Of a stretch of 64,000 bases of DNA, positions 43,458 through 53,442 are shown one piece after another (position 1 is the stretch's first letter; every line of letters begins with the position of its first letter). The position numbers and the translations under genes are program-made. The notes beneath the pieces were generated by a model, which was not told where the DNA came from, did no database searches, and worked only from the letters and a program-made list of their open reading frames with translations. Origin of the DNA: Cellvibrio sp. KY-GH-1 (GTDB lineage Bacteria > Pseudomonadota > Gammaproteobacteria > Pseudomonadales > Cellvibrionaceae); assembly GCF_008806975.1 (NCBI RefSeq), contig NZ_CP031728.1:868001-932000 (forward strand), given 5' to 3'.

Positions 43458-44318
43458 CTATTTAAACCCAAGTAGATTCCACACAGGTTTAAGGTTATCT
43501 GGCAGTACGCCAAAACTTCCCAATTCCTGCCAGGCTTGTCCCGGGGCATGAAAATCTGAACCGCAGGATGCATACAAGCCACGCGCGTTCACTATTTTTG
43601 CCAAATCCAATGTCATCGCTGTTGGTTGTTGGCCGCTAATTACCTCTACCGCATCGCCACCGGCTGCCACAAAAGAATCTATCAAAGCGCACATTTTCAT
43701 GCGCGTTAGGTCATATTTTGCGGGATGCGCTAAGACGGCAACACCGCAAGCGGAGTGAATCCAGTTAATAACCTGTTCCATTAGTGGCCACTGATATTTA
43801 ACATCAGCTGACTTGCCGGTTCCCAAATAGCGCTTAAATGCGGCATTTATATTTTTCACCGCCCCAATATCTACAAGGTATTGAGCAAAATGAGGCCGCC
43901 CCAGGGTACCATTACCGGCAATTTTCTGAGCGCCGGCCAAGGCATCGGGAAATCCCAACTTGCTCAATCGTTCGCCAATCGCGAGCGAACGGGCTGCCCT
44001 CGCCCGCTCCTGAAACTCTACGGCCGCTTGCAATTCGGTGGAGTTAATATCCACGCCCAAACCAACAATATGTACGCCGCCTTTTCCCCACTGACTGGAA
44101 AACTCAATGCCGGGGATTAACTGAAGCCCAAGAGTTACAGCGGCTTTATGTGCAATATCCACACCGGCTATGGTATCGTGATCCGTGATTGCCAATACCG
44201 AAACACCGCGCTCTTTGGCGCGAGCGAGCAGATCTTCAGGGGTTAATACACCATCCGAAAAAGAGCTATGGCAATGCAGATCAAAAATCACACAAACTCC
44301 ACGATTTAGCGAAATCAC
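43458..44318 (-). CDS. PHP-domain phosphoesterase, YciV/RNase AM-like
   Basis: 286 residues from ATG 44318; a GTG at 44291 right before IFDLHCHSSFSDG is also possible. Metal-binding motifs DLHCHS, TDHDT, the conserved HPAK and GSDFH fit the PHP family. YciV members hydrolyse 3',5'-nucleoside bisphosphates and trim RNA 5' ends. Divergent from the membrane-protein gene with starts only 11 bases apart; operon partner of the YciO-like gene. Confidence 0.85.
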   Translation of the reverse strand: MISLNRGVCVIFDLHCHSSFSDGVLTPEDLLARAKERGVSVLAITDHDTIAGVDIAHKAAVTLGLQLIPGIEFSSQWGKGGVHIVGLGVDINSTELQAAVEFQERARAARSLAIGERLSKLGFPDALAGAQKIAGNGTLGRPHFAQYLVDIGAVKNINAAFKRYLGTGKSADVKYQWPLMEQVINWIHSACGVAVLAHPAKYDLTRMKMCALIDSFVAAGGDAVEVISGQQPTAMTLDLAKIVNARGLYASCGSDFHAPGQAWQELGSFGVLPDNLKPVWNLLGFK

Positions 44319-44329
44319 CAGGATTGGTC

Positions 44330-45118
44330 ATGACTGAAAGAAATACTGAAGCCGATAAACACATTGAAGAGAATAACGGCATAGTAACTGATACCCATCA
44401 GCAACAGGCGACGAATTCCAAGCAACCCCCGAAAAAAGAAAGCTTTCTCGCCAACCTATTAATGAACATTGTGATCCCCACACTAATTCTAACCAAATTG
44501 AGCGGGGAGGAATATTTGGGGCCCACGTGGGGATTAATCGTCGCGCTCGCCTTCCCGATAGGTTACGGTGTTCGCGATTTTGCAGTTAATAAAAAGTTGA
44601 ATATTTTTTCCGCACTGGGTGTTGTGAGTGTTTTGTTAACGGGCGGACTTAGTCTGCTGAAATTACCGCCAGAATACTTCGCAATAAAAGAAGCTGCAAT
44701 TCCAGGATTACTGGGAATTATCACACTCATTTCAATCAAAACCCGCTATCCGTTGGTAAAAGTATTTATCTACAACGATAAAGTTCTAAAGATCGACAAA
44801 GTGAATGCTGCACTCGACCACTTCAACACGCAAAAACAATTTGAGCGAACATTGAACAACGCATCGCTACTTATCGCGGGCTCTTTCTTCTTATCTTCCT
44901 TTCTGAATTACGTGCTCGCCAAATTAATTTTAGTCAGCCCCGGTGGAACACCTGAATTTAATGTGGAATTAGGCAAAATGACCTTTTGGAGCTATTTTGT
45001 GATTGCACTGCCGATGATGATCATTATGATGGGCACCTTGTTTTATGTATTTCGCAGCATTCGCCAGTTGACCCAGCTAACGCTGGAAGAGGTTATCAAT
45101 GATGGCAACGCTGAATAG
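44330..45118 (+). CDS. VC0807-like inner-membrane protein
   Basis: 262 residues from ATG 44330; the frame is open further upstream, but that would run into the divergent PHP gene. After a polar N-terminus of ~45 residues there are about six hydrophobic segments ([34 protein letters not shown], a pair near the C-terminus). It resembles VC0807 family proteins and occupies the place of yciB-like septation genes before yciI. Function unknown. Confidence 0.7.
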   Translation: MTERNTEADKHIEENNGIVTDTHQQQATNSKQPPKKESFLANLLMNIVIPTLILTKLSGEEYLGPTWGLIVALAFPIGYGVRDFAVNKKLNIFSALGVVSVLLTGGLSLLKLPPEYFAIKEAAIPGLLGIITLISIKTRYPLVKVFIYNDKVLKIDKVNAALDHFNTQKQFERTLNNASLLIAGSFFLSSFLNYVLAKLILVSPGGTPEFNVELGKMTFWSYFVIALPMMIIMMGTLFYVFRSIRQLTQLTLEEVINDGNAE

Positions 45119-45162
45119 CACGCAAACCTGACCGAAAACTAAATTCTCACCGAGATAACTTA

Positions 45163-45462
45163 ATGCTTTACGCCATCATTAGCGAAGACAACCCTAATAG
45201 CCTTGAAAAACGCAAAGTCACCCGCCCCGCTCATTTGGCCAGATTGCAACAACTGAGTGATCAGGGTCGCTTGTTCGTAGCCGGCCCACATCCTGCGACT
45301 GATAATGACAACCCTGGTGACGCTGGCTTTACCGGCAGTTTGGTAATTGCCGAATTCTCATCGCTGGACGATGCGCAATTATGGGCCGATCAAGATCCAT
45401 ATTGCGCTGCAGGCATTTATGCCAAGGTTGTTGTAAAACCTTTCAAAAAAGTATTGCCTTAA
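45163..45462 (+). CDS. yciI: YciI-like protein
   Basis: 99 residues of ferredoxin-like YCII fold: [32 protein letters not shown] with the conserved His and a DPYCAAGIY motif with the conserved Asp-Pro. Enzymatic role in E. coli-type YciI is not established. The gene neighbourhood (yciV, yciO, yciB-like) is conserved. Confidence 0.88.
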   Translation: MLYAIISEDNPNSLEKRKVTRPAHLARLQQLSDQGRLFVAGPHPATDNDNPGDAGFTGSLVIAEFSSLDDAQLWADQDPYCAAGIYAKVVVKPFKKVLP

Positions 45463-45500
45463 ATCGCCAATTTAAACCTGCTTAAGGATTGGAAATCACT

Positions 45501-46175
45501 GTGAAAAATACTCTCCTGCCCGGTGCCAAACTGTCGCGCCTTGTGTTGTTGCCCGTTGTATTGTCTCTTGTTGGCACCTCGGTCTACGCGGTCGACAGAT
45601 ATGTGTCTGATGTTATCTACATCCCTGTACGCAGCGATAAAAACCCACAAGCAAGCATTTTGCAACAAGGTATTGCCAGTGGTGCCAAGTTGAATTTCAT
45701 TCGCGAAGAAACCGGCACAGACAATAATTTATGGTCGTTGGTCGTCACCGCCGATGGTACTGAAGGTTGGGTTCGTAGCCAAAATATTACCGATAAGCCC
45801 ACTGCTGCCATGCAGCTCGCCGCGCTATCCAATTCCTCACGCGATCTGGTTGGCTTGCAAACTGAAAATGCACAGCTCAAGGAACAATTGGCAAAAGTGC
45901 AACAAGAACACCAACAATTACTGACTGACACAGAGGATATGCGCCAAGCAGCTACCACGGCCCTCAATTTGGAGGAGGAGCACCAAAGTCTGCTTAAAGA
46001 AAATCAGCTGTTGCAAACTCACGCCGATGTTCTTAAGGCGGAAAATGAAAAGCTCAGAAATACAGATCGTTTCAATCATTGGGTTTACGGCGGCGGCTTA
46101 GTATTAGGTGGAATTATTTTGTCGTTCATCCTGCAGGGATTAGGGCGCCGCAAACGCAGATCCGAATGGCGCTGA
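45501..46175 (+). CDS. SH3-domain membrane-anchored protein (YgiM/TIGR04211-like)
   Basis: 224 residues from GTG 45501 with GGAA 6 bases upstream; a TTG at 45489 is the alternative. Signal peptide (LVLLPVVLSLVGTSVYA), bacterial SH3 domain at ~20-95 with GWVRSQNI, a long coiled coil (ENAQLKEQLAKVQQEHQQLL...) and a C-terminal membrane anchor followed by RRKRRSEWR. The SH3 part should lie in the periplasm, held to the inner membrane by the C-terminus. Precise role unknown. Confidence 0.85.
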   Translation: MKNTLLPGAKLSRLVLLPVVLSLVGTSVYAVDRYVSDVIYIPVRSDKNPQASILQQGIASGAKLNFIREETGTDNNLWSLVVTADGTEGWVRSQNITDKPTAAMQLAALSNSSRDLVGLQTENAQLKEQLAKVQQEHQQLLTDTEDMRQAATTALNLEEEHQSLLKENQLLQTHADVLKAENEKLRNTDRFNHWVYGGGLVLGGIILSFILQGLGRRKRRSEWR

Positions 46176-46213
46176 GACGCTATTCTTGATTTCTTCTATT
46201 TTTTCGAGCCATT

Positions 46214-46858
46214 ATGCGTAAATATATTTTTTTCGTTTTTAGCGTCTTTTGCGTTTTAATAAGCGGCGGGTTAAACGCTGCGGATAAGCAATTAGTCGCA
46301 ATCAAAACTGACCTGGGTACATTTGTCATTGAGCTCGCCCCCAAAGAAGCGCCGGCAACCGTAAAGAACTTTTTGTTTTACGTCGACAACAAGTTCTATG
46401 ACGGCACTATTTTTCACCGTGTCGTGCCGGGCTTTGTGGTACAAGGCGGCGGCATGACTTTTGATTTTGCCGAAAAGAAAACTGAAGCACCGATAAAAAA
46501 CGAATCCAGTAATGGATTGGGTAATGACTATAAAACCGTCGCCATGGCGAGACAAACTGATCCTGATAGCGCTACCGCACAGTTTTATATCAACCTGAAA
46601 AATAATGACGGGCTCAATGCAAACGGTACCAAACCTGGGTATACCGTGTTTGGTAAAGTTGTCGCAGGAATGGAAGTGATTGAAAAAATTGCCGAAGAGC
46701 CGCGGGGAATGTACAAAGCATTTCCAGAAGCACCTAACTATGCTGTACGCATCCTTAGCGCGACGCGAACCAGTTCGGTCGTTGTTGACAACCCTGCCAA
46801 ACAAAAGCCGTCATTATTTAAAGATGCTGTGGTACCCGTGAATGAAACAAAACAATAG
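46214..46858 (+). CDS. Periplasmic peptidyl-prolyl isomerase (cyclophilin)
   Basis: 214 residues: signal peptide (FVFSVFCVLISGGLNA|AD) and a cyclophilin domain with FHRVVPGFVVQGG, AMARQTDPDSATAQFYINL and the closing IEKIAEEP region. The pattern is of PpiA/PpiB. It catalyses Xaa-Pro isomerisation during folding in the periplasm. A C-terminal tail of ~35 residues extends past the domain. The next gene starts inside its end. Confidence 0.9.
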   Translation: MRKYIFFVFSVFCVLISGGLNAADKQLVAIKTDLGTFVIELAPKEAPATVKNFLFYVDNKFYDGTIFHRVVPGFVVQGGGMTFDFAEKKTEAPIKNESSNGLGNDYKTVAMARQTDPDSATAQFYINLKNNDGLNANGTKPGYTVFGKVVAGMEVIEKIAEEPRGMYKAFPEAPNYAVRILSATRTSSVVVDNPAKQKPSLFKDAVVPVNETKQ

Positions 46859-47612
46859 CACTGCGCTCAGTGTCAATCTCAACAAAATTGCTTTACTGCG
46901 CAATTCCCGTCCAGGCAACTTTCCCAATGTGGTTGCCCATGGTGAAACCTGTATAAAAGCCGGCGCAGATGGATTAACTGTTCACCCCCGTCCGGATCAG
47001 CGACATATTCGTCCACATGATGTTTATGAGTTAAGTGAACTGGTAAGGAGTTACCCAGCGATAGAATTTAATATTGAAGGTAATCCTTACGCCGAATCTA
47101 TGGGCGACTTCCCGGGATTCATAAAACTAGTACAAGACGTTCGTCCCCACCAATGCACGCTGGTTCCAGATTCAAATGACCAACTAACCTCAGATCACGG
47201 CTTTGATTTAAAAATTGCCGGCGAAAAGCTACGCCCGTTGATCCAGCAACTGCGCGATATTGGTGTGCGGGTCAGTCTGTTTATGGATCCGGATATTGAG
47301 CAAATTAGTCTCGCCAAAGAGATTGGTGCAGATCGTATTGAGCTTTATACCGGCCCTTTTGCTGAGCACTTTAAATCACAAAGCGATTTCTTTAAAAAAC
47401 TGTTTGCAAGGTACCATGGAGCCGCCGCTCACGCGCAAGCTATAGGTATTGGTTTAAACGCAGGGCATGATTTAAATCTGGATAACCTTGGCCATTTTCG
47501 CCAAGTCCCCTCATTGCTGGAAGTATCCATCGGCCATGCATTAACTGTCGATGCAATCGCTATGGGATTAGTACCTGCCGTGCAAGCTTACAAAAAACTC
47601 TGTATTGAATAA
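46842..47612 (+). CDS. pdxJ: Pyridoxine 5'-phosphate synthase
   Basis: 256 residues. The enzyme condenses 3-amino-2-oxopropyl phosphate with deoxyxylulose 5-phosphate, the last ring-forming step of vitamin B6 synthesis. LSVNLNKIALLRNSR, the DGLTVHPRPDQRHI metal/phosphate region, ELYTGPFAEHF and GLNAGHDLN are family hallmarks. It overlaps the cyclophilin gene by 17 bases instead of following recO or acpS, an uncommon location. Asn replaces the more usual Val-Asn-Asp... start pattern (VNLNKIA). Confidence 0.92.
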   Translation: MKQNNSTALSVNLNKIALLRNSRPGNFPNVVAHGETCIKAGADGLTVHPRPDQRHIRPHDVYELSELVRSYPAIEFNIEGNPYAESMGDFPGFIKLVQDVRPHQCTLVPDSNDQLTSDHGFDLKIAGEKLRPLIQQLRDIGVRVSLFMDPDIEQISLAKEIGADRIELYTGPFAEHFKSQSDFFKKLFARYHGAAAHAQAIGIGLNAGHDLNLDNLGHFRQVPSLLEVSIGHALTVDAIAMGLVPAVQAYKKLCIE

Positions 47613-47621
47613 GGCGCGAAT

Positions 47622-48395
47622 ATGAATAAACCGCGCGACGATAGCCCAGCTTATCTCGAAAAAAAACGCTTCTTTGATTCGTTGATGACAGTCTATGGAC
47701 GCAAGACCGTACTTGAAGCACTACAAGACCCAGCAACGTATATTTACCGTCTGCATCTGGCAACAAGCAATAAATCAGCTGACATTATTGATGAAATCAT
47801 CAAACTAGCCAAAAGCAAAGGCGCAGAAATTTTTTTCCATGAGCGACAAGCGCTGTCTCGAATATCTAAAAATGCGGCACAAGATCAAGGCGTTGCAGCA
47901 GACTTGCAACTACGCGGCTATCAACTCTATGACGAGTTTATCGCTAACAACCGCGAAAAAAACTACACATTGCTTGCACTGGATGGAGTGCAAAACCCGC
48001 AAAATCTGGGAATGATTATCCGCTCTGCGTGCGCAGGAAATATCGATGGAATTTTATTGCCTCAGAAGGGTAACGCGCAAATTGACCCACTGGTAATTAA
48101 AGCAAGTGCTGGCACTGTATTCCGAGCACCGTTGTTGCGCTGCAAAGACTTAAAAGAAGCACTAAAAGATTTTCAGCAACAAGGCGCTACCATTTGCACA
48201 CTTTCATCTCACGCACAAGTCGAGCTTAAAAAGTTTGCGCCTGGCGGTGCTTGTATTTATGTATTGGGAAATGAATCTGAAGGCGTATCAGTAGAAATTG
48301 AAAGCTTGAGCAACGCGAAAGTCTGCATCCCAATGAACAACGGAGTTGAATCGCTAAATGTTGCGGTTACCGCAGCACTGATTGCATTTCGATAA
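47622..48395 (+). CDS. SpoU/TrmH-family RNA methyltransferase
   Basis: 257 residues. A substrate-binding N-terminal domain (YGRKTVLEALQDP) precedes the SPOUT knot with all three motifs: LDGVQNPQNLGMIIRSA, VLGNESEGVS and IPMNNGVESLNVAVTAA. It 2'-O-methylates ribose in rRNA or tRNA using SAM. RlmB-like by layout, but the target cannot be assigned. Nine bases after pdxJ. Confidence 0.88.
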   Translation: MNKPRDDSPAYLEKKRFFDSLMTVYGRKTVLEALQDPATYIYRLHLATSNKSADIIDEIIKLAKSKGAEIFFHERQALSRISKNAAQDQGVAADLQLRGYQLYDEFIANNREKNYTLLALDGVQNPQNLGMIIRSACAGNIDGILLPQKGNAQIDPLVIKASAGTVFRAPLLRCKDLKEALKDFQQQGATICTLSSHAQVELKKFAPGGACIYVLGNESEGVSVEIESLSNAKVCIPMNNGVESLNVAVTAALIAFR

Positions 48396-48481
48396 CGATG
48401 TACGATTCAGCTTAAAACTGTTGAGTCTCTCGATAACATTGAGCCCCTTCCGAAAAAGAGGCCCGGTAAAAGCGAAACTTA

Positions 48482-49099
48482 TTACAAGCTTAACTGGCGA
48501 TTGCTCGCCTTGATGAATTCCTTTTTCAGGTCTTCATACGTGTGAACAGCAGGGAATTGCGGGAATTGCTCGATCACATTTTGCGGTGCATGGAACAATA
48601 TGCCTTGATCTGCTTCGCCAAGCATAGTGGTGTCGTTGTAGGAATCACCCGCGGCGATAATGCGGTAGTAGAGGGTTTTCAACGCTAATACTGACTGACG
48701 TTTTGGATCCTTCTGGCGAAGAGTGTAGCCTACCACCATGCCACGTTCATCAACATTTAAACGATGGCACATCAGCGTCGGGAAACCCAACTGGCGCATA
48801 AGCGGTTGTGAGAATTCATAGAAAGTATCAGAGAGGATAATTACTTGAAAGCGCTCACGTAACCAGTCAACAAACTCTACAGCACCTTCCAATGGCTTGA
48901 GAGTGGCGATTACGTCTTGAATCTCTTTCAAGCCCAACTTATGTTCTTCAAGAATACGGATACGTTGTTTCATCAACACATCGTAATCAGGAATATCGCG
49001 CGTAGTTGCTTTAAGCTCTTCAATACCAGTAACTTTCGCGAATTCGATCCAGATTTCCGGAACCAGTACACCTTCCAAATCCAGGCATGCAATTTCCAC
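48482..49099 (-). CDS. thrH: ThrH, phosphoserine phosphatase / homoserine phosphotransferase
   Basis: 205 residues from GTG 49099, chosen because GGAGG lies 6 bases upstream and the family begins VEIACLDLEGVLVPEIW; the frame is open to 49141. HAD motifs: DLEGV (nucleophile Asp), ILSD (motif 2) and AAGDSYND (motif 4). ThrH of pseudomonads dephosphorylates phosphoserine and can pass the phosphate to homoserine. Monocistronic. Confidence 0.92.
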   Translation of the reverse strand: MEIACLDLEGVLVPEIWIEFAKVTGIEELKATTRDIPDYDVLMKQRIRILEEHKLGLKEIQDVIATLKPLEGAVEFVDWLRERFQVIILSDTFYEFSQPLMRQLGFPTLMCHRLNVDERGMVVGYTLRQKDPKRQSVLALKTLYYRIIAAGDSYNDTTMLGEADQGILFHAPQNVIEQFPQFPAVHTYEDLKKEFIKASNRQLSL

Positions 49100-49324
49100 A
49101 GCAACCTCCAAAACGGTTAAAAATAGGGCTATTTGAGTCAAAAGAATGGCGGCAATCTACCTGTTTTGTCCGGTTAAAGCAAACCTGGACGTCCACCCAA
49201 AAGCCGTAGCCAGATCGCCCCGTCATCAGGATTATTGGGAAGCTGCAGCTCCTCTGGTATCCTTAACCACCCTATATAGGAGCCTCGTTACTGCGAGGCA
49301 ATAATATTACCGTGAGTAGCCGCC

Positions 49325-50053
49325 ATGACCGAAAACCTGATTAACGTAGTCGATCTCGATGCCCAATTCCAACAGGATAGCCCACAGAAAATTATTAAAT
49401 ATGCGATAAAGCAATTCGACAATATCGCCATTTCATTCAGTGGCGCTGAAGATGTTGCGCTTATCGAAATGGCTCGCAACTATCGCCCGGATATTCCCGT
49501 ATTTTGTCTCGATACCGGGCGTTTACATTCAGAAACCTATCGATTTATTGAAAAAGTGCGTAAACACTACGGTATAAAAATTGATGTAATTTCGGCCGAT
49601 GGTGAGGCAGTACGGAAACTTGTCCAGGAAAAAGGTTTGTTCAGTTTCTATGAAGATGACCACAAGGAATGCTGCGGTATACGCAAAATTGAACCACTAC
49701 GTAAAAAGCTGCTGACCTTGGATGCGTGGATCACTGGCCAGCGTAAAGATCAAAGCCCCACCCGCGCGGAAATTCCGGTTATTCAAGATGACAAAAATTT
49801 TGCACGCCCCGGTGAAACGCTCACTAAGTTCAACCCTTTGGCAAACTGGTCATCCAAAGAGGTGTGGGATTACATCCGCCTGTGTGAAGTACCTTACAAC
49901 GAATTGCATGAACGGGGATTTGTTTCGATCGGGTGCGAGCCTTGCACGCGCCCGGTAGCACCGGGACAGCATGAGCGCGAAGGACGCTGGTGGTGGGAAG
50001 AAGCAACCAAGAAGGAATGCGGACTACACGCAGGAAATATCGATAGTGAATAA
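49325..50053 (+). CDS. cysH: Adenylyl-sulfate (APS) reductase, 4Fe-4S type
   Basis: 242 residues. It reduces activated sulfate to sulfite in cysteine biosynthesis. [10 protein letters not shown] binds the nucleotide, and the C-terminal KKECGLH carries the catalytic Cys. Cys pairs ECCGIRK and GCEPCTR are the 4Fe-4S ligands that mark the APS-using type (plant/Pseudomonas-like) as opposed to PAPS-using E. coli CysH. Start ATG 49325. A strong terminator follows. Confidence 0.93.
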   Translation: MTENLINVVDLDAQFQQDSPQKIIKYAIKQFDNIAISFSGAEDVALIEMARNYRPDIPVFCLDTGRLHSETYRFIEKVRKHYGIKIDVISADGEAVRKLVQEKGLFSFYEDDHKECCGIRKIEPLRKKLLTLDAWITGQRKDQSPTRAEIPVIQDDKNFARPGETLTKFNPLANWSSKEVWDYIRLCEVPYNELHERGFVSIGCEPCTRPVAPGQHEREGRWWWEEATKKECGLHAGNIDSE

Positions 50054-50059
50054 AAAATA

Positions 50060-50086
50060 TTAAGGGAGCATGAGCTCCCTTAATTT
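50060..50086. terminator. Terminator after cysH
   Basis: TTAAGGGAGC and GCTCCCTTAA around an ATGA loop, followed by TTTT; usable from both sides, with the chemotaxis cluster converging from the right. Confidence 0.9.
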
Positions 50087-50122
50087 TACCGCTAACAAGA
50101 ATATTTTATGCAACGGTGCGTA

Positions 50123-50509
50123 CTACCGTGTCGACTTTTGCATCATCTCTAATAACGATGCCTCAGCACGCGATAAACCACAGCGGCGCGCGACTTCTTC
50201 AGCATCCATTCCCATCTTAAACATTTGTGCAGCCTGGGAATAAGGCTGAAACTCGTCGTCATTGTAGTAATCAATTTTTTCCGGCTTTTTATCGCCGGAT
50301 ACTTGCAAACGCTTTTCCATGGCCAGCAGTCGCTGACCCATACCCACTGAACCACTACTGGATGCTGCCACTTCGCGTGTTAAACGTTGAATTAACTTTT
50401 CTGTATCCAGTGCCTGAAGGCGCAAACGCTTAAACGTAAAAAGCGCGATTGCCAAAGCCGCCGCGCTAACTAGCAAACATATGAATAAACCAATTTCCAA
50501 CAGAGTCAT
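50123..50509 (-). CDS. DUF2802 protein at the end of the chemotaxis cluster
   Basis: 128 residues from Met at 50509 (MTLLEIG). The frame is open upstream into cheW, but the hydrophobic start fits this Met. One N-terminal membrane span (IGLFICLLVSAAALAIALF), a coiled-coil stretch and a C-terminal helix-turn-helix-like DUF2802 segment (DAEEVARRCGLSRAEASLLEMM). The same small gene follows cheW in pseudomonad flagellar clusters. Function unknown. Confidence 0.75.
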   Translation of the reverse strand: MTLLEIGLFICLLVSAAALAIALFTFKRLRLQALDTEKLIQRLTREVAASSSGSVGMGQRLLAMEKRLQVSGDKKPEKIDYYNDDEFQPYSQAAQMFKMGMDAEEVARRCGLSRAEASLLEMMQKSTR

Positions 50510-50550
50510 GAATTTGTTCCAGCACTCATATCCATAAGTGGCCCACGGGA

Positions 50551-51036
50551 TTAAACATCTTCCAGCTCTGACCACTCTTCACTGGTCAACAATTTATTCA
50601 AATCGATCAAAATCAGCAACTCGTTGTTTTTGTGGCAAACGCCTTGGATAAATTTCGCACTTTCTTCGTTGCCGACATTAGGAGCCATTTCAATTTCTGA
50701 CTGACGCAAATAAACCACTTCCGCAACGCTATCCACGAGGATACCAATCACATGACGATCAGTTTCGATAATTACGATCCGGGTGTTGTCGGTAATCTCG
50801 CCGCTGGACAAGTTAAAACGATGACGGGTATCAATAACAGTTACGACATTACCGCGTAGATTAATGATACCCAATACATAGGATGGCGCGCCCGGCACCG
50901 GGGCAATTTCCGAATAACGCAGGACCTCTTGAACCTGCATTACATTTATGCCGTAGGTCTCTCCATCGAGACGAAAAGTCACCCACTGCAACACTGGATC
51001 ATCAGTGCTTTTATTCTTTGCTACATCAGTTGCCAT
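50551..51036 (-). CDS. cheW: Chemotaxis coupling protein CheW
   Basis: 161 residues from Met at 51036 with AGGAA upstream. Single CheW domain: VTFRLDGETYGINVMQVQEVLR, GIINLRGNVVTVIDTR and a C-terminal LLILIDLNKLL. It bridges chemoreceptors and CheA in the polar array. The gene lies ~125 bp after parP. Confidence 0.93.
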   Translation of the reverse strand: MATDVAKNKSTDDPVLQWVTFRLDGETYGINVMQVQEVLRYSEIAPVPGAPSYVLGIINLRGNVVTVIDTRHRFNLSSGEITDNTRIVIIETDRHVIGILVDSVAEVVYLRQSEIEMAPNVGNEESAKFIQGVCHKNNELLILIDLNKLLTSEEWSELEDV

Positions 51037-51160
51037 CTTCAGGTTCCTCTGGAGCCGCCTGCCGTGGGCGGCAAATCGATACATGTCGTTATAACTATAG
51101 ACGAGGACTTTTCCTATGCCACTTTTGCAGAAACACTAAATTGAAGTACCAGATGTGAAA

Positions 51161-52246
51161 CTACGCCGGTACGAAATTCTTATCTGCATCGATTAACATC
51201 TGCCCAATTCGCGGAATATCCAACAAGGCACACATATGTTCTTTCACTGTACCAGCAAGCCAAGGTCGCTTGCTGCGATCACCTCGCCACTTCACATCCT
51301 CCGGCTCCAACGTGATTGGCTGGTTAACGGAATCAACGGCCAACCCCCAAGGCACCCCATTAATTGACACGACATATTTGGCCGTTTCAGTAAACGAAGC
51401 ATCGTAGCGCTCTGGCATAACGAACTTGGCGGTATTGACGGTGCGAATTTTACCTGCAGGAGTTGGTTGCAGTCCCATAAACCAATCTGCCTGGCCAAAT
51501 AAGGGAGTTAGCTCATCGGTCAATGGTTGAATTTGCCCTAACGAAATTAGTGGTACTGCCAAGGTTAATCCAGACACTTGGAACAGCAGTACATCAAAGC
51601 GAGATTGCGCCCATTGAGGTCGGCCGTTCGTTAGCCACTCCAATCCGTCAAGTTGGAAATGCCCCACTGGAGACTCTTCCTTCACCGCGGCCGCAAGCTC
51701 AAATTCAGGATCGGCAACTTCTACTCCAACTTCAACATCCCATTCCTGAATCTCCTCGGGATCTTCCATAAATGCTGTTTTGGTGTGCACCTCAAGCTGA
51801 ACCGAGACGCCTACAGGAGCATCCACAAGCAATTGCGTTCGTGCCGATTGCAGCAATTTTTCCAGTTTTAATTTTTGCTCCTGACTTTGTATGGCCTCAG
51901 GTTCAACAAATATTGAATTTGCATCCTTTGCGATTTCCGCTTTGACTTTTGGTGATGCAATGGGAGGCAACACAGGACGTGATTCGGCACGCACGTGAGA
52001 TTTAACTGGCTTACGTTCTTTGATTTTACTATCAGCAAACTCGCTCGATTTTTCGAAAGTTTTTTTTGTAGGTAACGGGACTACTCGTGCGGAACCAGCG
52101 TTGGCGGCAAGCGGCGTGATCTGTATGTCCATTGCACCCAGCGCAACTCCCAGCGGGTCTTCTCCGCCGAGTAAGTCATCCAGATAATTATTGAGAATGT
52201 CATCGGGACTAGGTACATCATCACCCGATGATTGCTTTGAGCTCAC
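51161..52246 (-). CDS. parP: ParP-like CheW-domain protein
   Basis: 361 residues: the first ~200 are low-complexity and acidic, the last ~150 form a CheW-like domain (RFDVLLFQVSGLTLAVPLISLGQIQ, NGVPWGLAVDSV). In Vibrio and Pseudomonas, ParP tethers CheA arrays to the cell pole with the ATPase ParC. The 4-base overlap with the parC stop and the cluster position support the assignment. The family name rests on context and domain layout. Confidence 0.8.
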   Translation of the reverse strand: MSSKQSSGDDVPSPDDILNNYLDDLLGGEDPLGVALGAMDIQITPLAANAGSARVVPLPTKKTFEKSSEFADSKIKERKPVKSHVRAESRPVLPPIASPKVKAEIAKDANSIFVEPEAIQSQEQKLKLEKLLQSARTQLLVDAPVGVSVQLEVHTKTAFMEDPEEIQEWDVEVGVEVADPEFELAAAVKEESPVGHFQLDGLEWLTNGRPQWAQSRFDVLLFQVSGLTLAVPLISLGQIQPLTDELTPLFGQADWFMGLQPTPAGKIRTVNTAKFVMPERYDASFTETAKYVVSINGVPWGLAVDSVNQPITLEPEDVKWRGDRSKRPWLAGTVKEHMCALLDIPRIGQMLIDADKNFVPA

Positions 52247-53079
52247 GACAATGCACCTGCCTTGCTAACGATTACAGGACTTGTAAGCGGCCCCGTTGAA
52301 TCAAGTAGTTTGAATTTCTTTTCCAGCCAATGCCATAGCGAACTATACGCCTCAACACCCCGACTGGCGGGATCAAACAAATGTGGCGGGATTCCTGCCT
52401 TACTCGCATCGCGAAAACGCGTATCTACCGGTATATGCCCCGGCCAGGATTGCTCCGGGTAAGTATTCCGAATACTGCGCAAACTGGTGACAGATGCCTG
52501 GGTGCGGCGATCAAACATGACCGGTACCACCGTGTAATCCAGCGCTTTTTTACGCGAGCGCGACATCATGTTCAACGTATTTACCATACGCTCAAGCCCT
52601 TTTAATGCCAGGAATTCAGTTTGCACGGGCACCACTAAATATTGGCAAGCAGCCAAGGCGTTTACCATGAGCACTCCCAACAATGGTGGAGTGTCTATAA
52701 GCACATAATCGTATTCGTCAGCTAGTAGCGACAACGCCCGGCTTAACACTAAGCCCATACCATCTTGACCTATTGCCTGGCGCTCAAGAGTCGCCAATGC
52801 CGTGGTCGCGGGTATAACTTCAATATTTGCGAATTGAGTCGGTAACACCAGCCGCTTCACCGACTGATAGGAGAGCTCTTTGCGCTCCTGAAACAGTGTA
52901 TAGCTACTTAGCGCCTGTGCGTCCGGATCAATCCCGAACCAGGTAGATAAAGATCCGTGAGGGTCAATATCGAGCAACAATACCCTGTGGCCAGAGTTGG
53001 CGATAAGCCCGCCCAAGGCGACAGTTGTTGTGGTTTTCCCCACCCCACCCTTTTGATTTGCAATGGCCAAGATCCGCAC
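52243..53079 (-). CDS. parC: ParC-like ParA ATPase of chemotaxis arrays
   Basis: 278 residues. Deviant Walker A QKGGVGKTTTT, switch DIDPHGSLSTWFG and VLIDTPP show a ParA/MinD-type ATPase. No parB is adjacent; a CheW-type ParP gene follows instead, which marks the ParC branch that positions chemotaxis arrays at the pole rather than DNA. Length is usual for the family. Confidence 0.88.
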   Translation of the reverse strand: MRILAIANQKGGVGKTTTTVALGGLIANSGHRVLLLDIDPHGSLSTWFGIDPDAQALSSYTLFQERKELSYQSVKRLVLPTQFANIEVIPATTALATLERQAIGQDGMGLVLSRALSLLADEYDYVLIDTPPLLGVLMVNALAACQYLVVPVQTEFLALKGLERMVNTLNMMSRSRKKALDYTVVPVMFDRRTQASVTSLRSIRNTYPEQSWPGHIPVDTRFRDASKAGIPPHLFDPASRGVEAYSSLWHWLEKKFKLLDSTGPLTSPVIVSKAGALS

Positions 53080-53442
53080 TTATCGATCCTCTCTGGCGTC
53101 AAATACCAGACACATTAATCGTAAAACCCTTGTATACCTTGTATTAGCAATCTCTATGCCGGCAAGTAATAGCGCGACTGGTTACGCTTGGCATGATTAT
53201 CATCTTCAAACCCCATAACCGCCACAAAACTGCAAAGTAAATTTCGCCCGCGGGTCATATTTTGTTCAGAGGGATATTTAGTATCGCCCAGCTGCCGCCA
53301 AGTTCAAGTCCGCATTAAACAACCAGGAACGTTCAAGGTGATGTTCTTAACACTTCTGAATAATCAGATTTCCCTTTCGGAACTAGACTATAAAAGAGCC
53401 AAGTGCAATTCCAGATGCCAACCAATTTCTGATGTGGTAACG
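53080..53442. other. Intergenic region between parC and the binding-protein gene
   Basis: About 360 bp. The plus-strand frame of the next gene extends back to 53338, but that part has no signal-peptide features. No clear promoter or RNA was found. Confidence 0.4.
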